Source: Hyphomicrobium sp.
Lineage (GTDB): Bacteria; Pseudomonadota; Alphaproteobacteria; Rhizobiales; Hyphomicrobiaceae
DNA: 43,143 bases
Direction of reading: 5' to 3'
NCBI RefSeq assembly: GCF_003987855.1
Contig: NZ_RXIZ01000018.1
Coordinates: forward strand, 834-43,976
The notes beneath the pieces are model-generated. The model searched no databases, was not told the DNA's origin, and was given only the letters and a program-made list of their open reading frames with translations. This document shows positions 15,281 to 23,197 of this stretch, piece by piece. The translations under genes and the position numbers were made by a program. Each line of letters begins with the position of its first letter. Position 1 is the stretch's first letter.

Positions 15281-16858
15281 TTACTCCGCAGCAACGAGGG
15301 ATGGGGAAACGAGAATGGCATCGGGTCGGTCGTCTGGTTGTGGTCCGACGCGTATGGCGTGGATCATCAATCCCATCTCGATGACGAAGAGAACCGAGTA
15401 GATCACAATGAAGCCGATGAGCGTCGTGAGAACCGTGAACGCGCCGAGGCCCGATACCGCGGCGGCCGTCGGTAAGATCCCTTCGATGATCCACGGCTGC
15501 CTTCCAAACTCCGCCACGACCCAGCCAAGTTCGGCGGCGATCCAGGGAAGCGGAATGGCAAACATGGCTACTCGAAGGAGCCATGGATATTGGTCGAGGC
15601 GATGGCGCGCCGAAAGATAGAAGAACGTAGCCATCAGGGCGATGAAGAACAAGCCAAGACCGACCATAATGCGGAAGGACCAGAAGAGCGATGGTACGTT
15701 CGGGACCGTATCCCAAGCGGCCTGTTCGATCTGTGAGTCCGTTGCCTTGCGGGGATCATCGACGTAGCGCTTCAGAAGCAAAGCGTAACCGAGATCGTTG
15801 CCGCTCTTCTCGAGCGTGTCGCGGGCTGATTGGGGAACCGCGGACGGATCACTAGTAGCCCTTATCTGCTGTACCGCGTCGTATGCAGCAATACCGTTTC
15901 GGATCCGATCCTTCGCTCGCGCGACGAGTTCCTCGATGCCCGGTATTTCGGTCGTCAAAGAGCGGGTGCCAATGAGACCCATGACCCAAGGCACGCGGAC
16001 GGCGTAATGCGTTTCGCGGGTCTTTTGGTCGGGGAAGCCGAAGAGTGTGAAAGCCGCGGGTGCCGGTTCCGTCTTCCACATTGCTTCAATCGACGCGAGC
16101 TTCATCTTCTGATGCTCGGTCGAAAGGTAGCCGCTTTCATCTCCAAGAACGACAACCGATAACGCGGATGCCAAGCCAAAGGATGCTGCGACGGTCATTG
16201 ACCGCTTGGCGAGCGCGACGTTGCGATTGTGGTAGAGATACCAGGCGGAAACGCCGAGCACGAATACAGACGCCGTGACATAGCCGGCTGACACCGTGTG
16301 GACGAATTTGGCCTGGGCCACCGGATTGAAAACGACGTCGAAAAAGTCCGTCACTTCCATCCGCATGGTCTGAGGGTTGAAGGCCGAGCCAACGGGATTT
16401 TGCATCCAGCCGTTGGCGATCAGAATCCAAAGAGCTGAGAAGTTCGATCCAATGGCGACACACCAGGTTGTCACAAGGTGGCCTACCCTCGAGAGCCGGT
16501 CCCAGCCGAAGAAGAATAGTCCGACAAAAGTCGCTTCCAGGAAGAAGGCCATCAAGCCTTCAATTGCCAATGGCGCGCCAAATATGTCGCCGACATAAAG
16601 GCTGTAATAGCTCCAGTTCATTCCGAACTGAAACTCCATCACTAAGCCTGTGGCGACGCCGATAACAAAGTTGATACCGAAGAGCGTGCCCCAGAATTTG
16701 GTCATTTGGCGCCAGATGGGACGCCCAGTCATGACGTAGACCGTCTCCATGATCGCGACGATGATCGAGAGGCCTAGCGTCAAGGGTACGAATAAGAAGT
16801 GATACAGTGCAGTGATTGCAAATTGCAGGCGCGATAGCGCCACGATGTCCAGTTCCAT
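15281..16858 (-). CDS. cydA: Cytochrome bd ubiquinol oxidase subunit I
   Basis: 525 aa, normal CydA length. The heme b595/d side is marked by His20 in ITALYHFLFVPLTLG, the heme b558 ligand His by KFVHTVSAGYV (about residue 187), and the other ligand by the Met in FRIMVGLGLFF. The GRQPW motif (VVAEFGRQPWIIEG) is present. The Q-loop between helices 6 and 7 is long (about residues 255-380), as in the E. coli-like L-type enzymes. The protein oxidises ubiquinol at the periplasmic face. Start ATG 16858 has AAAAGG 3-4 nt upstream. It lies 65 bp behind cydC with no clear promoter in that gap, so it belongs to the same transcript. Confidence 0.97.
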   Translation of the reverse strand: MELDIVALSRLQFAITALYHFLFVPLTLGLSIIVAIMETVYVMTGRPIWRQMTKFWGTLFGINFVIGVATGLVMEFQFGMNWSYYSLYVGDIFGAPLAIEGLMAFFLEATFVGLFFFGWDRLSRVGHLVTTWCVAIGSNFSALWILIANGWMQNPVGSAFNPQTMRMEVTDFFDVVFNPVAQAKFVHTVSAGYVTASVFVLGVSAWYLYHNRNVALAKRSMTVAASFGLASALSVVVLGDESGYLSTEHQKMKLASIEAMWKTEPAPAAFTLFGFPDQKTRETHYAVRVPWVMGLIGTRSLTTEIPGIEELVARAKDRIRNGIAAYDAVQQIRATSDPSAVPQSARDTLEKSGNDLGYALLLKRYVDDPRKATDSQIEQAAWDTVPNVPSLFWSFRIMVGLGLFFIALMATFFYLSARHRLDQYPWLLRVAMFAIPLPWIAAELGWVVAEFGRQPWIIEGILPTAAAVSGLGAFTVLTTLIGFIVIYSVLFVIEMGLMIHAIRVGPQPDDRPDAILVSPSLVAAE

Positions 16859-16923
16859 TTGCCTTTTCCCGCCTTTCGGTCGGCCTCCTTTCCAAGTTGC
16901 TTTTTGAGCAACCTAGATCTGCT

Positions 16924-18612
16924 TCAATCTTGTCTCAGCCGAGCAAGCAGGCTGACGAATTGCGATTCTCCTCGCGCGGCCTGCGCGATTATTTGACCTT
17001 GATCGACCCAGACGAGGCGATCAGCCATCTCCGCCTCGCGGCGGATGTGGGTGGCTAAGACAAGTGTTCGTCCGTGGAGCTTGACCATTAGCCGGGCGAT
17101 GACATCACGGGCTGTTGCGTCGTCGAGACCTTCGGTGGGTTCGTCAAGCAGCCATAGCGGAGTGTCCCGCAGAAATAGACGCGCAAGAGCGAGGCGGCGT
17201 GCCTCTCCGCCGGATAGGCCCAAGCCGCCCTCACCCAATCGGGTATCGAGACCGAGTGGAAGCTGGGCCAGACAATCGCCCAAGCCGGCCGATGCGATCG
17301 CGTTCGCGAGATCAGCGCTGTCGGCCTTGGCATTTGCGAGGAGGAGATTGTCGCGAAGGGTGTCCGCAAATAGTTCTGTCCGTTGTGTCAGAAGCGTGGA
17401 CGGCAGGCTCGCGATCTTGCCACTCGCCGCTGGAATTTCTGATGCAATGAGGGACAGCAATGTTGATTTCCCGGCGCCGCTCGGGCCGATTAAGGCAACA
17501 CGGTCGCCCTGAGCAATGCTCAGAGAAAGTCTCGATAGAGACGGATGACGTGCACCTGGATAGCAGCACGTCACGTCTTTGATGATAACGGCGACTCCGG
17601 GCGATGGCAGGTCTGGCGCCTGTGGTTCTAATGTCTCCAATCGACCGCCGACGCGTCGGGCCGCGATAATCGTTCGCCCAAATTCGATTGCCCCTCGACG
17701 CAAAGCCAAGAATGGATCCGTGGTTGCGATCACTACGAGGACAACAAGAGCGGCAACGGGTGCATCTATAATGCCCGCACGCACATATGACGATGTGAAT
17801 ACGATTGCGGACGCAATCAAAGCTGCGTTGACTACATTGAGAGCGGCTCCGGCGAGAATCTCAATTTTGTTGGTATCATCGTCCTCAGCCGACAACGCGC
17901 TATCCGCCTGGCTGATGAGCAACATTTGAGCCGGCAGCCGTCCCGCCATAAGAAGCTCGGTTTGCCCGGACGACAAGTCGATCACACGCGCGCGTAAAGT
18001 CTCGAGCGCGCGGTTTCGTCTTATCGCTGGGCGAACAGCACGCCGAGCGGCTAAGAGCGGAATGCCTATTCCTCCGATAAAGAGGATCAAGACGACAGCG
18101 ATGCCAGCCGAGACGTCAATCGAACCAATTGCGATACCGGCGATCAGAGCAGATGCGATTGCCGCAGTGCTAGGTACGATGATGCGCAGATAAAGGGAGT
18201 CCAGTGCGTCGATGTCTTGCGTGAGTCGGAACAACAAGGTTGCAGGGCGCTTGCGGAGCTTTTCAGATTCACGCATCGCGGCAGAACGGCGAAACAGTCG
18301 TTCGCGCAAATCGGCTAGAATGCCGAGGGTCGCGTCATGAGTAATCAGTCTTTCGCCATAGCGTCCTGCCGTGCGCGCTAGAGCAAAAAACCGAATGCCA
18401 GCTGACGGCGAAAAAACATCGAATGCAATGGCCGTCGCTGCGCTCATACCTGCGAGCGCTGTTGCGGTGATGAACCAGCCGGACAAGCCGAGCAAAGCGA
18501 GACCGCAGAGTGCTGTTATAATTGCGCAGCAAATTCCGCCAGCGAGCTGCCAACGCGGACCCTGCCAAAAGACGAGGAGAACAGGCTTCAGATCTTTGAA
18601 AAGTCGGATCAT
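16924..18612 (-). CDS. cydC: Heterodimeric ABC exporter CydDC, subunit CydC
   Basis: 562 aa ABC exporter half: six-helix membrane domain (about 1-320) and nucleotide-binding domain with Walker A GPSGAGKST, signature LSGGEARRLALARL and Walker B PLWLLDEPTEGLD, then the H-loop LATHI. With CydD it forms the CydDC transporter needed for assembly of cytochrome bd, reported to export cysteine/glutathione or to import heme; its exact substrate is still argued. I choose ATG 18612 because it overlaps the cydD stop as ATGA, showing translational coupling; the frame can be extended to 18645 but has no need to. Family length agrees. Confidence 0.93.
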   Translation of the reverse strand: MIRLFKDLKPVLLVFWQGPRWQLAGGICCAIITALCGLALLGLSGWFITATALAGMSAATAIAFDVFSPSAGIRFFALARTAGRYGERLITHDATLGILADLRERLFRRSAAMRESEKLRKRPATLLFRLTQDIDALDSLYLRIIVPSTAAIASALIAGIAIGSIDVSAGIAVVLILFIGGIGIPLLAARRAVRPAIRRNRALETLRARVIDLSSGQTELLMAGRLPAQMLLISQADSALSAEDDDTNKIEILAGAALNVVNAALIASAIVFTSSYVRAGIIDAPVAALVVLVVIATTDPFLALRRGAIEFGRTIIAARRVGGRLETLEPQAPDLPSPGVAVIIKDVTCCYPGARHPSLSRLSLSIAQGDRVALIGPSGAGKSTLLSLIASEIPAASGKIASLPSTLLTQRTELFADTLRDNLLLANAKADSADLANAIASAGLGDCLAQLPLGLDTRLGEGGLGLSGGEARRLALARLFLRDTPLWLLDEPTEGLDDATARDVIARLMVKLHGRTLVLATHIRREAEMADRLVWVDQGQIIAQAARGESQFVSLLARLRQD

Positions 18613-20312
18613 GCCGCCCGCTCCAAGGAGACGTTCGACATACAAATGATCCGGTCCATACGCCGCGCCAGAGTTAAGTCGTGGGTCGCGACGATGAGCG
18701 TCCTGCCCTCGGCGAGGGCGAGAAGGTTGTCGGTGGTCTCGCGCGCGGTTTCAGCATCCAAATGTGCTGTCGGTTCATCGGCGAGGATTAAGCCAACTGC
18801 AGGATCGGCTGCGATTCGCGCTAAGGCAAGGCGTAGCGTTTCGCCACCCGACAGCCCAAATCCGCCTTCTCCAATGGAGTCGAGCCCACGTCTTTCTGCT
18901 AGAGGAGAGAGTTGCGCGAATTCCAATGCACGGGCGACCCGCTCGCCAGGGATCTGCCGCCCAAGCCGAACGTTGCTTGCGAGGGTTCCTGAAAAAATAT
19001 GCGGTCGTTGACCAATCCAGGCGATCTCTCGGCGCAGCGCCGAAGCTGTTGCCGCAGAAATTTTGCGGCCTCCGATCGAAATCGAGCCGGAGGTTGGAGC
19101 GGCGAGCCCAATGAGCAGACCGAGAAGTGTCGACTTTCCGGAGCCGCTGGGTCCTAGGATCGCGACGTGCTCTCCGGCTCCTACGGCCAAACTAAAGTTG
19201 CTCAGCACATCTTCTTTTGCGCCGAAGTGCCTGAACGCGATGTTGCTGACCAGAACAGGCGGGGACATTGTGACTAGGTAATTTTCTGGACCGTCCCTGG
19301 CCTCTCCAACCAGGCCCCTGCCCTCCACCGCCAATGTTTGCAGCGCCTTGATGGCTGCTTCACCTGACGCCCGGTCGTGCCAAAAGGAGGACAGTTCTCG
19401 CAGTGGTTCAAAAAATGCCGGCGCAAGGAGCAGAATAAAGAGGCCCTGACTTAGATCGAGGGGTTGGTTCCATGTTCCGAAATTCAACTGACCGAGTAGA
19501 TGGAAGCCGACGTAGACGGCAACCATCGCCACTCCAATCGCGGAGAACAACTCGAGAGCAGCGGAGGACAGGAAAGCAATCCTAAGGACCTTCATGGTCC
19601 GACGGCGCAGGCTTTCCGCATTGGCTCGAAGTCTCTTCGCAGTTTGATCGACAGCATCGAGAGTCCGAATGGTCCTGATACCGCGCAAGCGATCGAGTAG
19701 AAAGGCGTTCATATCGCCGGTTTGCAAGAGCTGAGCTTCGCTCTCCGCTTTCGCGTTTAAACCAATGAGAATCATGAACACAGGAATCAATGGGGCCGCG
19801 AAGAGCAGAACAAGCGCAGCCGCCCACGATTGCGCAAAGATAAAGAGCAGGATTACCAGCGGTACGATGACTGCCTTCGTTTTTGCCGTTCTAAAGCGCG
19901 CAAGGTAGGGGATGATCATTTCGGCTTGTTCGCCGAGCACACTGGCGAGGCGGCCGGATTCCGCGCGGCTGGCATCAAGCGGGGATCGACGCGCGACAGC
20001 TTCGACCGCGTCGAGTCTCAAAGCCGTTGTGACTTCACGCGCTACAGAGAACGCGCGACGGCTGCCGACCGCGTCGAGGACCGCCTTCAGAACTCCAAGG
20101 ACTAGGATACCGAATGCAAGCGAGAGCAACCTATCATTCGGGGACGTAGCAGTCAGGTCGCCGATCGCGGTCGCGACAAACGCGGCTTGCGGTATCCAGA
20201 GCAGCGAGGCAGCAATCTGGAAGGCGCCGGTCGACGGAATGTGCAGGCTCGCCATGGACCGCGTCGCCGGAACGCGCGCGTGATTTTCAGTTTTGGCGAC
20301 AGACGACGCCAT
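18609..20312 (-). CDS. cydD: Heterodimeric ABC exporter CydDC, subunit CydD
   Basis: 567 aa ABC exporter half. The membrane domain is followed by a nucleotide-binding domain with Walker A GPSGSGKSTLLGLL, signature LSGGETLRLALARIA and Walker B GLILADEPTAHLD. It is the first gene of the cydDCABX unit. The frame can start at ATG 20375, but that codon lies against an FNR-type box and has no ribosome-binding site, while ATG 20312 has GGGAAGGG upstream and sits about 29 nt after the predicted transcription start. I therefore use 20312. CydD and CydC together are needed for heme insertion and redox balance of periplasmic thiols during bd oxidase assembly. Confidence 0.93.
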   Translation of the reverse strand: MASSVAKTENHARVPATRSMASLHIPSTGAFQIAASLLWIPQAAFVATAIGDLTATSPNDRLLSLAFGILVLGVLKAVLDAVGSRRAFSVAREVTTALRLDAVEAVARRSPLDASRAESGRLASVLGEQAEMIIPYLARFRTAKTKAVIVPLVILLFIFAQSWAAALVLLFAAPLIPVFMILIGLNAKAESEAQLLQTGDMNAFLLDRLRGIRTIRTLDAVDQTAKRLRANAESLRRRTMKVLRIAFLSSAALELFSAIGVAMVAVYVGFHLLGQLNFGTWNQPLDLSQGLFILLLAPAFFEPLRELSSFWHDRASGEAAIKALQTLAVEGRGLVGEARDGPENYLVTMSPPVLVSNIAFRHFGAKEDVLSNFSLAVGAGEHVAILGPSGSGKSTLLGLLIGLAAPTSGSISIGGRKISAATASALRREIAWIGQRPHIFSGTLASNVRLGRQIPGERVARALEFAQLSPLAERRGLDSIGEGGFGLSGGETLRLALARIAADPAVGLILADEPTAHLDAETARETTDNLLALAEGRTLIVATHDLTLARRMDRIICMSNVSLERAA

Positions 20313-20375
20313 TCGACCCGACCCTTCCCCGTATTCCTCAGGAGGAACTTTACTTCGCAGGCGCAAAAAGAACAT

Positions 20376-20389
20376 TGATCGACGTCAAC
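20376..20389 (-). promoter_or_regulatory. FNR/FixK-type anaerobox for the cyd operon
   Basis: TTGAT-CGAC-GTCAA differs from the consensus TTGAT-N4-ATCAA at one base. Its centre (20382.5) lies 41.5 bp before a predicted start at 20341, the class II activator position, and a -10-like TAAAGT occupies 20353-20348 on the - strand. This predicts induction of cydDCABX at low oxygen by an FnrL/FixK-type activator, and fits the cydD start at 20312. Confidence 0.75.
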
Positions 20390-20578
20390 GTTCGGGTGAG
20401 GGAGGTTGAAGATTGCGTCAGATCTTCAGGGAGGCTGTCTGCACGCACAAATCTTTCTAAAATTGCGCATTTTTCCGGAGCCGAAGCTTCATTTCTCAAA
20501 GAGATAGTGCGCCGCATTCGAATGGGCGGTCTGGCGCTTGCACTGATGTAGGCTCAATAAGTTATCGAAGGAGAGATT

Positions 20579-21085
20579 ATGAGCATCTGGCGCGCAGGAT
20601 TGCTGACGGCTGCATTGATTTCAGCATCGTCACCGAACTTTGCTCACGCTGATACGAGCCGCGTGGTGAAGTCTTGGCGCACGGAAAAGGGCTGGCTTAC
20701 TGAGCTTAGGCAGCATGAAAATGGAGCGCGCGTTTGCGCGACGGGCAAAGCGTTCAAGGACGGCCATCCGTTCGGTCTCTCCATCGTCAAGAGCGGAAAC
20801 GTGACGTTGATTACGCTTGTTGATGAGGGGCAGCCGCCGGTAAACGGCGGGAAAATGGTGTGGTCGACTGACGGCCAATCTGTGGGAACTCTCGCTGTGA
20901 CCGCTCAGGGACCCGCATTCGCAAGCACCGAGCCAGAAAGCAGCAAGACCTGGGATCTGATCCGCTCCCTTCAACCCGAAATTCTATCGATCGATGTTGA
21001 TGGACGCAAATATCTCGCCAATCTCGCCGGTATCGAACTGGCACGCGAACAGCTGGGCAACTGCGAGCGTGAAGCTGCAAGCTGA
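20579..21085 (+). CDS. Secreted hypothetical protein
   Basis: 168 aa. A signal peptide (WRAGLLTAALISASSPNFAHA, cleavage about residue 24) precedes a soluble domain rich in beta-type sequence: VVKSWRTEKGWLTELRQHENG, ARVCATGKAFKDGHPFGLSIVK and VTLITLVDEGQPPV. Two cysteines (in VCATG and in LGNCERE) may form one disulfide. A strong ribosome-binding site (AAGGAGAG) precedes ATG 20579. No family is recognised with confidence; the overall plan is reminiscent of small periplasmic stress or invasion-associated proteins, but this is only a resemblance. It is divergent from cyd and convergent with the dienelactone hydrolase gene. Confidence 0.75.
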   Translation: MSIWRAGLLTAALISASSPNFAHADTSRVVKSWRTEKGWLTELRQHENGARVCATGKAFKDGHPFGLSIVKSGNVTLITLVDEGQPPVNGGKMVWSTDGQSVGTLAVTAQGPAFASTEPESSKTWDLIRSLQPEILSIDVDGRKYLANLAGIELAREQLGNCEREAAS

Positions 21086-21105
21086 TTCTTTCGACGCTTG
21101 GCGCT

Positions 21106-22008
21106 TTACGACAAAACTGACCAGCGCCTGAGCCACGCCGACATTTGCTGCCACGCATCGTTGGCAGCTTCGGGGTGGTAACTCGGCCGGTAATCGGCAT
21201 GAAAGCCGTGGGGCGCGCCGGGATATATCTTGAACTCTGCAGTCTTTCCAGCCGCAGCGAGAGCCGCTCTCATTGTTTCCACTTGCGCCGGCGGAATGCC
21301 TTGATCCTCTGAACCGTAAAGACCAAGGACTGGAGCTTTCATTTCAGGAGCCAGTTCGATAGGGCTTTTCGGCCATACGGATTTTTGCGAGGCTGGATCA
21401 ACAAGCGAGCCGTAGAATGCAACTCCCGCCTTCACATCAGGATTGGAGGCGCAATAGATCCAAACTGCGCGACCCCCCCGACAAAAACCTATGATGCCAA
21501 GCCGGGAGACATCGCCGCCTTGGGTTTTCGCCCATGCTACACAATCGTCCAGATCAGCGACCAGCTCAGCATCAGTTTTTGCGTTCACGAGCGGCATCAA
21601 CTTCTGTATCTCAGAAATCCTGCTCAAATCGCCTTTCTTGAAATAGTAGTCCGGAGCGATCGCAAACGCGCCGAGTTTTGCCAGGCGCCGAGTAACATCT
21701 TTGATGTACTCGTGTAGACCGAAGACCTCCATCGCAACGAGGATAACCGGCGGATTCTGCGCGTTGGATGGTCGTGCGAAGTAAGCGGGCATCTGCCCTT
21801 CATTCGTAGAAATCTTTGCTGTCCCGGTATGGAGGCCTACCGCGTCGGTTACTATTGGGTTGGCTCGCACCGGCCCCGCGGCTAAGGTATATCCTGCTGT
21901 AAGCGCCGCCGAAGTCGTCATAAACCGGCGTCGTGAAAGCATCGCTCGGCGAAGAAGGCCCACGATATCTGGAGCAAGTTGATCACGAACGGTCATCTGG
22001 TTTCGCAT
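21106..22008 (-). CDS. Tat-exported dienelactone hydrolase-family protein
   Basis: 300 aa alpha/beta hydrolase. An N-terminal twin-arginine signal (SRRRFMTTSAALTAGYTLAAG, residues 25-45) precedes the catalytic domain. The DLH triad is visible: Cys176 in GIIGFCRGGR, Asp235 in GLYGSEDQGIP and His267 in PGAPHGFHADYR; E94 in VAMEVFGLHE is the residue that switches the Cys in this family. DLH proteins hydrolyse lactone rings such as 4-carboxymethylenebut-2-en-4-olide; the true substrate of exported paralogues is unknown. A second ATG (21996) is possible; ribosome-binding sites do not decide. It is not part of an operon: the next gene upstream lies beyond a 71-bp gap. Confidence 0.9.
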   Translation of the reverse strand: MRNQMTVRDQLAPDIVGLLRRAMLSRRRFMTTSAALTAGYTLAAGPVRANPIVTDAVGLHTGTAKISTNEGQMPAYFARPSNAQNPPVILVAMEVFGLHEYIKDVTRRLAKLGAFAIAPDYYFKKGDLSRISEIQKLMPLVNAKTDAELVADLDDCVAWAKTQGGDVSRLGIIGFCRGGRAVWIYCASNPDVKAGVAFYGSLVDPASQKSVWPKSPIELAPEMKAPVLGLYGSEDQGIPPAQVETMRAALAAAGKTAEFKIYPGAPHGFHADYRPSYHPEAANDAWQQMSAWLRRWSVLS

Positions 22009-22079
22009 CCTCTCTCGCTTGGCGAAAGAAGAAGTATCGGAGGGCCAGGAGGCAGAATGACGACAGTTATCTCGAGGAG

Positions 22080-22991
22080 CTATTTGGTCGAAGTCATTGA
22101 GGCTATCGAGGGTAACGCCTTCGGGCTCGGCTCAATAATAACGGTTGAGGTACGCCCGGTTACAAGACGCACACCGCTGGGAACATAATCCAGAGCAATC
22201 CTTACGGGTATGCGTTGCGCGAGACGCACCCAGCTGAATGTGGGGTTGACATCCGCCAGCAGGTTGGCGCCAGCGGTGCGGTCGCGGTCTTCAATGCCGC
22301 GGGCAATGCTTTCGACGTGCCCCGTGAGCTGCTGGTCTTCTCCCATAAGCTGCACAATCGCTTTGTCGCCGACCTCAATGTAGGGCAGCTTGGTTTCCTC
22401 GAAATACCCCTCGACGCGCAGGGAGTCGTTATCAATCAGCGCGGCTACGCCTTTGCCAGCTGTCACATAATTGCCCGGTCTCAAATCGAAGTTCGTAATC
22501 GCGCCGTTGACTGAGGCGCGAACATCGGAGCGTTCCAGGTTTAACTTTGCCATATCCCGATCAGCTTCGGCACGATGAAGATCCGCCTGGGCTTGGGCCG
22601 CTGTTGCCGTTACCTGCTCGATTTTTTGTTCACTGACAGCGATTGACGTCATGGTCTTGTATCGGACCAGGTCCTTTCGCGCGGCTTCCAGTAGAGCAGT
22701 TTTGCCCTCCACGTCGGACTCAGCTTGCCTCAAAGCTAACAGAAATCGCTCGCGGTCAATGCGAAAGAGGACGTCGCCTTTATGTACCATCTGGTTGTCT
22801 TGAGCGTAGACTTCGCTGACTAATCCGGAAACGTCAGGGGCAATTTCCACGATGTCGGCACGCACGCGGCCATCGCGAGTCCATGGCTCGAGTTCGTAGT
22901 AAGCCCACAGTCGCCAACCTATGAGCACAGCGACGAGGGTAAGGGTGACGGTCACAGCGTAGCGGAGCGTGATTTGGAGTTGGCTGTTCAT
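22080..22991 (-). CDS. AaeA-like HlyD-family membrane fusion protein
   Basis: 303 aa. N-terminal membrane anchor (RYAVTVTLTLVAVLIGWRLWAYY, residues 10-31), biotinyl-lipoyl halves (VRADIVEIAPDVSGLVSEVYAQDNQ and SVNGAITNFDLRPGNYVTAGKGVAALID), and an alpha-hairpin between them. It is the periplasmic adaptor for the FUSC permease encoded two genes upstream. ATG 22991 overlaps the DUF1656 stop as ATGA, which fixes the start; a longer frame upstream is only the shadow of the neighbour. The group is annotated for export of aromatic carboxylic acids (E. coli AaeA, p-hydroxybenzoate); the substrate here is unknown. Confidence 0.92.
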   Translation of the reverse strand: MNSQLQITLRYAVTVTLTLVAVLIGWRLWAYYELEPWTRDGRVRADIVEIAPDVSGLVSEVYAQDNQMVHKGDVLFRIDRERFLLALRQAESDVEGKTALLEAARKDLVRYKTMTSIAVSEQKIEQVTATAAQAQADLHRAEADRDMAKLNLERSDVRASVNGAITNFDLRPGNYVTAGKGVAALIDNDSLRVEGYFEETKLPYIEVGDKAIVQLMGEDQQLTGHVESIARGIEDRDRTAGANLLADVNPTFSWVRLAQRIPVRIALDYVPSGVRLVTGRTSTVIIEPSPKALPSIASMTSTK

Positions 22992-23197
22992 AGATGTGTC
23001 TTTGAAAAGAGAAAAACGCTGGCTCCTAAGAAGCAAACAAAAAGAGCAAGGTTGAAAAGTGCTCGATGCCAGACATACCGGTAAGCGCCGATTGCCCTCA
23101 ACATTCGCGATATCACGACAACTGCCACGTAGGCGATGATCGAACAGGGCAGAATCGAGGGAACAAAGACCCCGAAGACGCAAACCTCATCGGTCAT
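22988..23197 (-). CDS. DUF1656 (AaeX-like) small membrane protein
   Basis: 69 aa with two transmembrane helices (VPSILPCSIIAYVAVVVISRML and ALFNLALFVCFLGASVFLF). DUF1656 proteins are regularly encoded between the FUSC permease and the HlyD adaptor in aae-type efflux operons. Here it overlaps both neighbours by 4 bp (ATGA at each junction), so the three are translated together. No enzymatic residues are seen. A role in assembly or stability of the pump is an inference from its fixed position. Confidence 0.9.
   Translation of the reverse strand: MTDEVCVFGVFVPSILPCSIIAYVAVVVISRMLRAIGAYRYVWHRALFNLALFVCFLGASVFLFSKTHL

Noticed and set aside
22992-23183. N-terminal extension of the HlyD-type protein
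   Set aside because: The extra 64 residues are the out-of-frame shadow of the DUF1656 gene; the ATGA junction at 22991 is the natural start.
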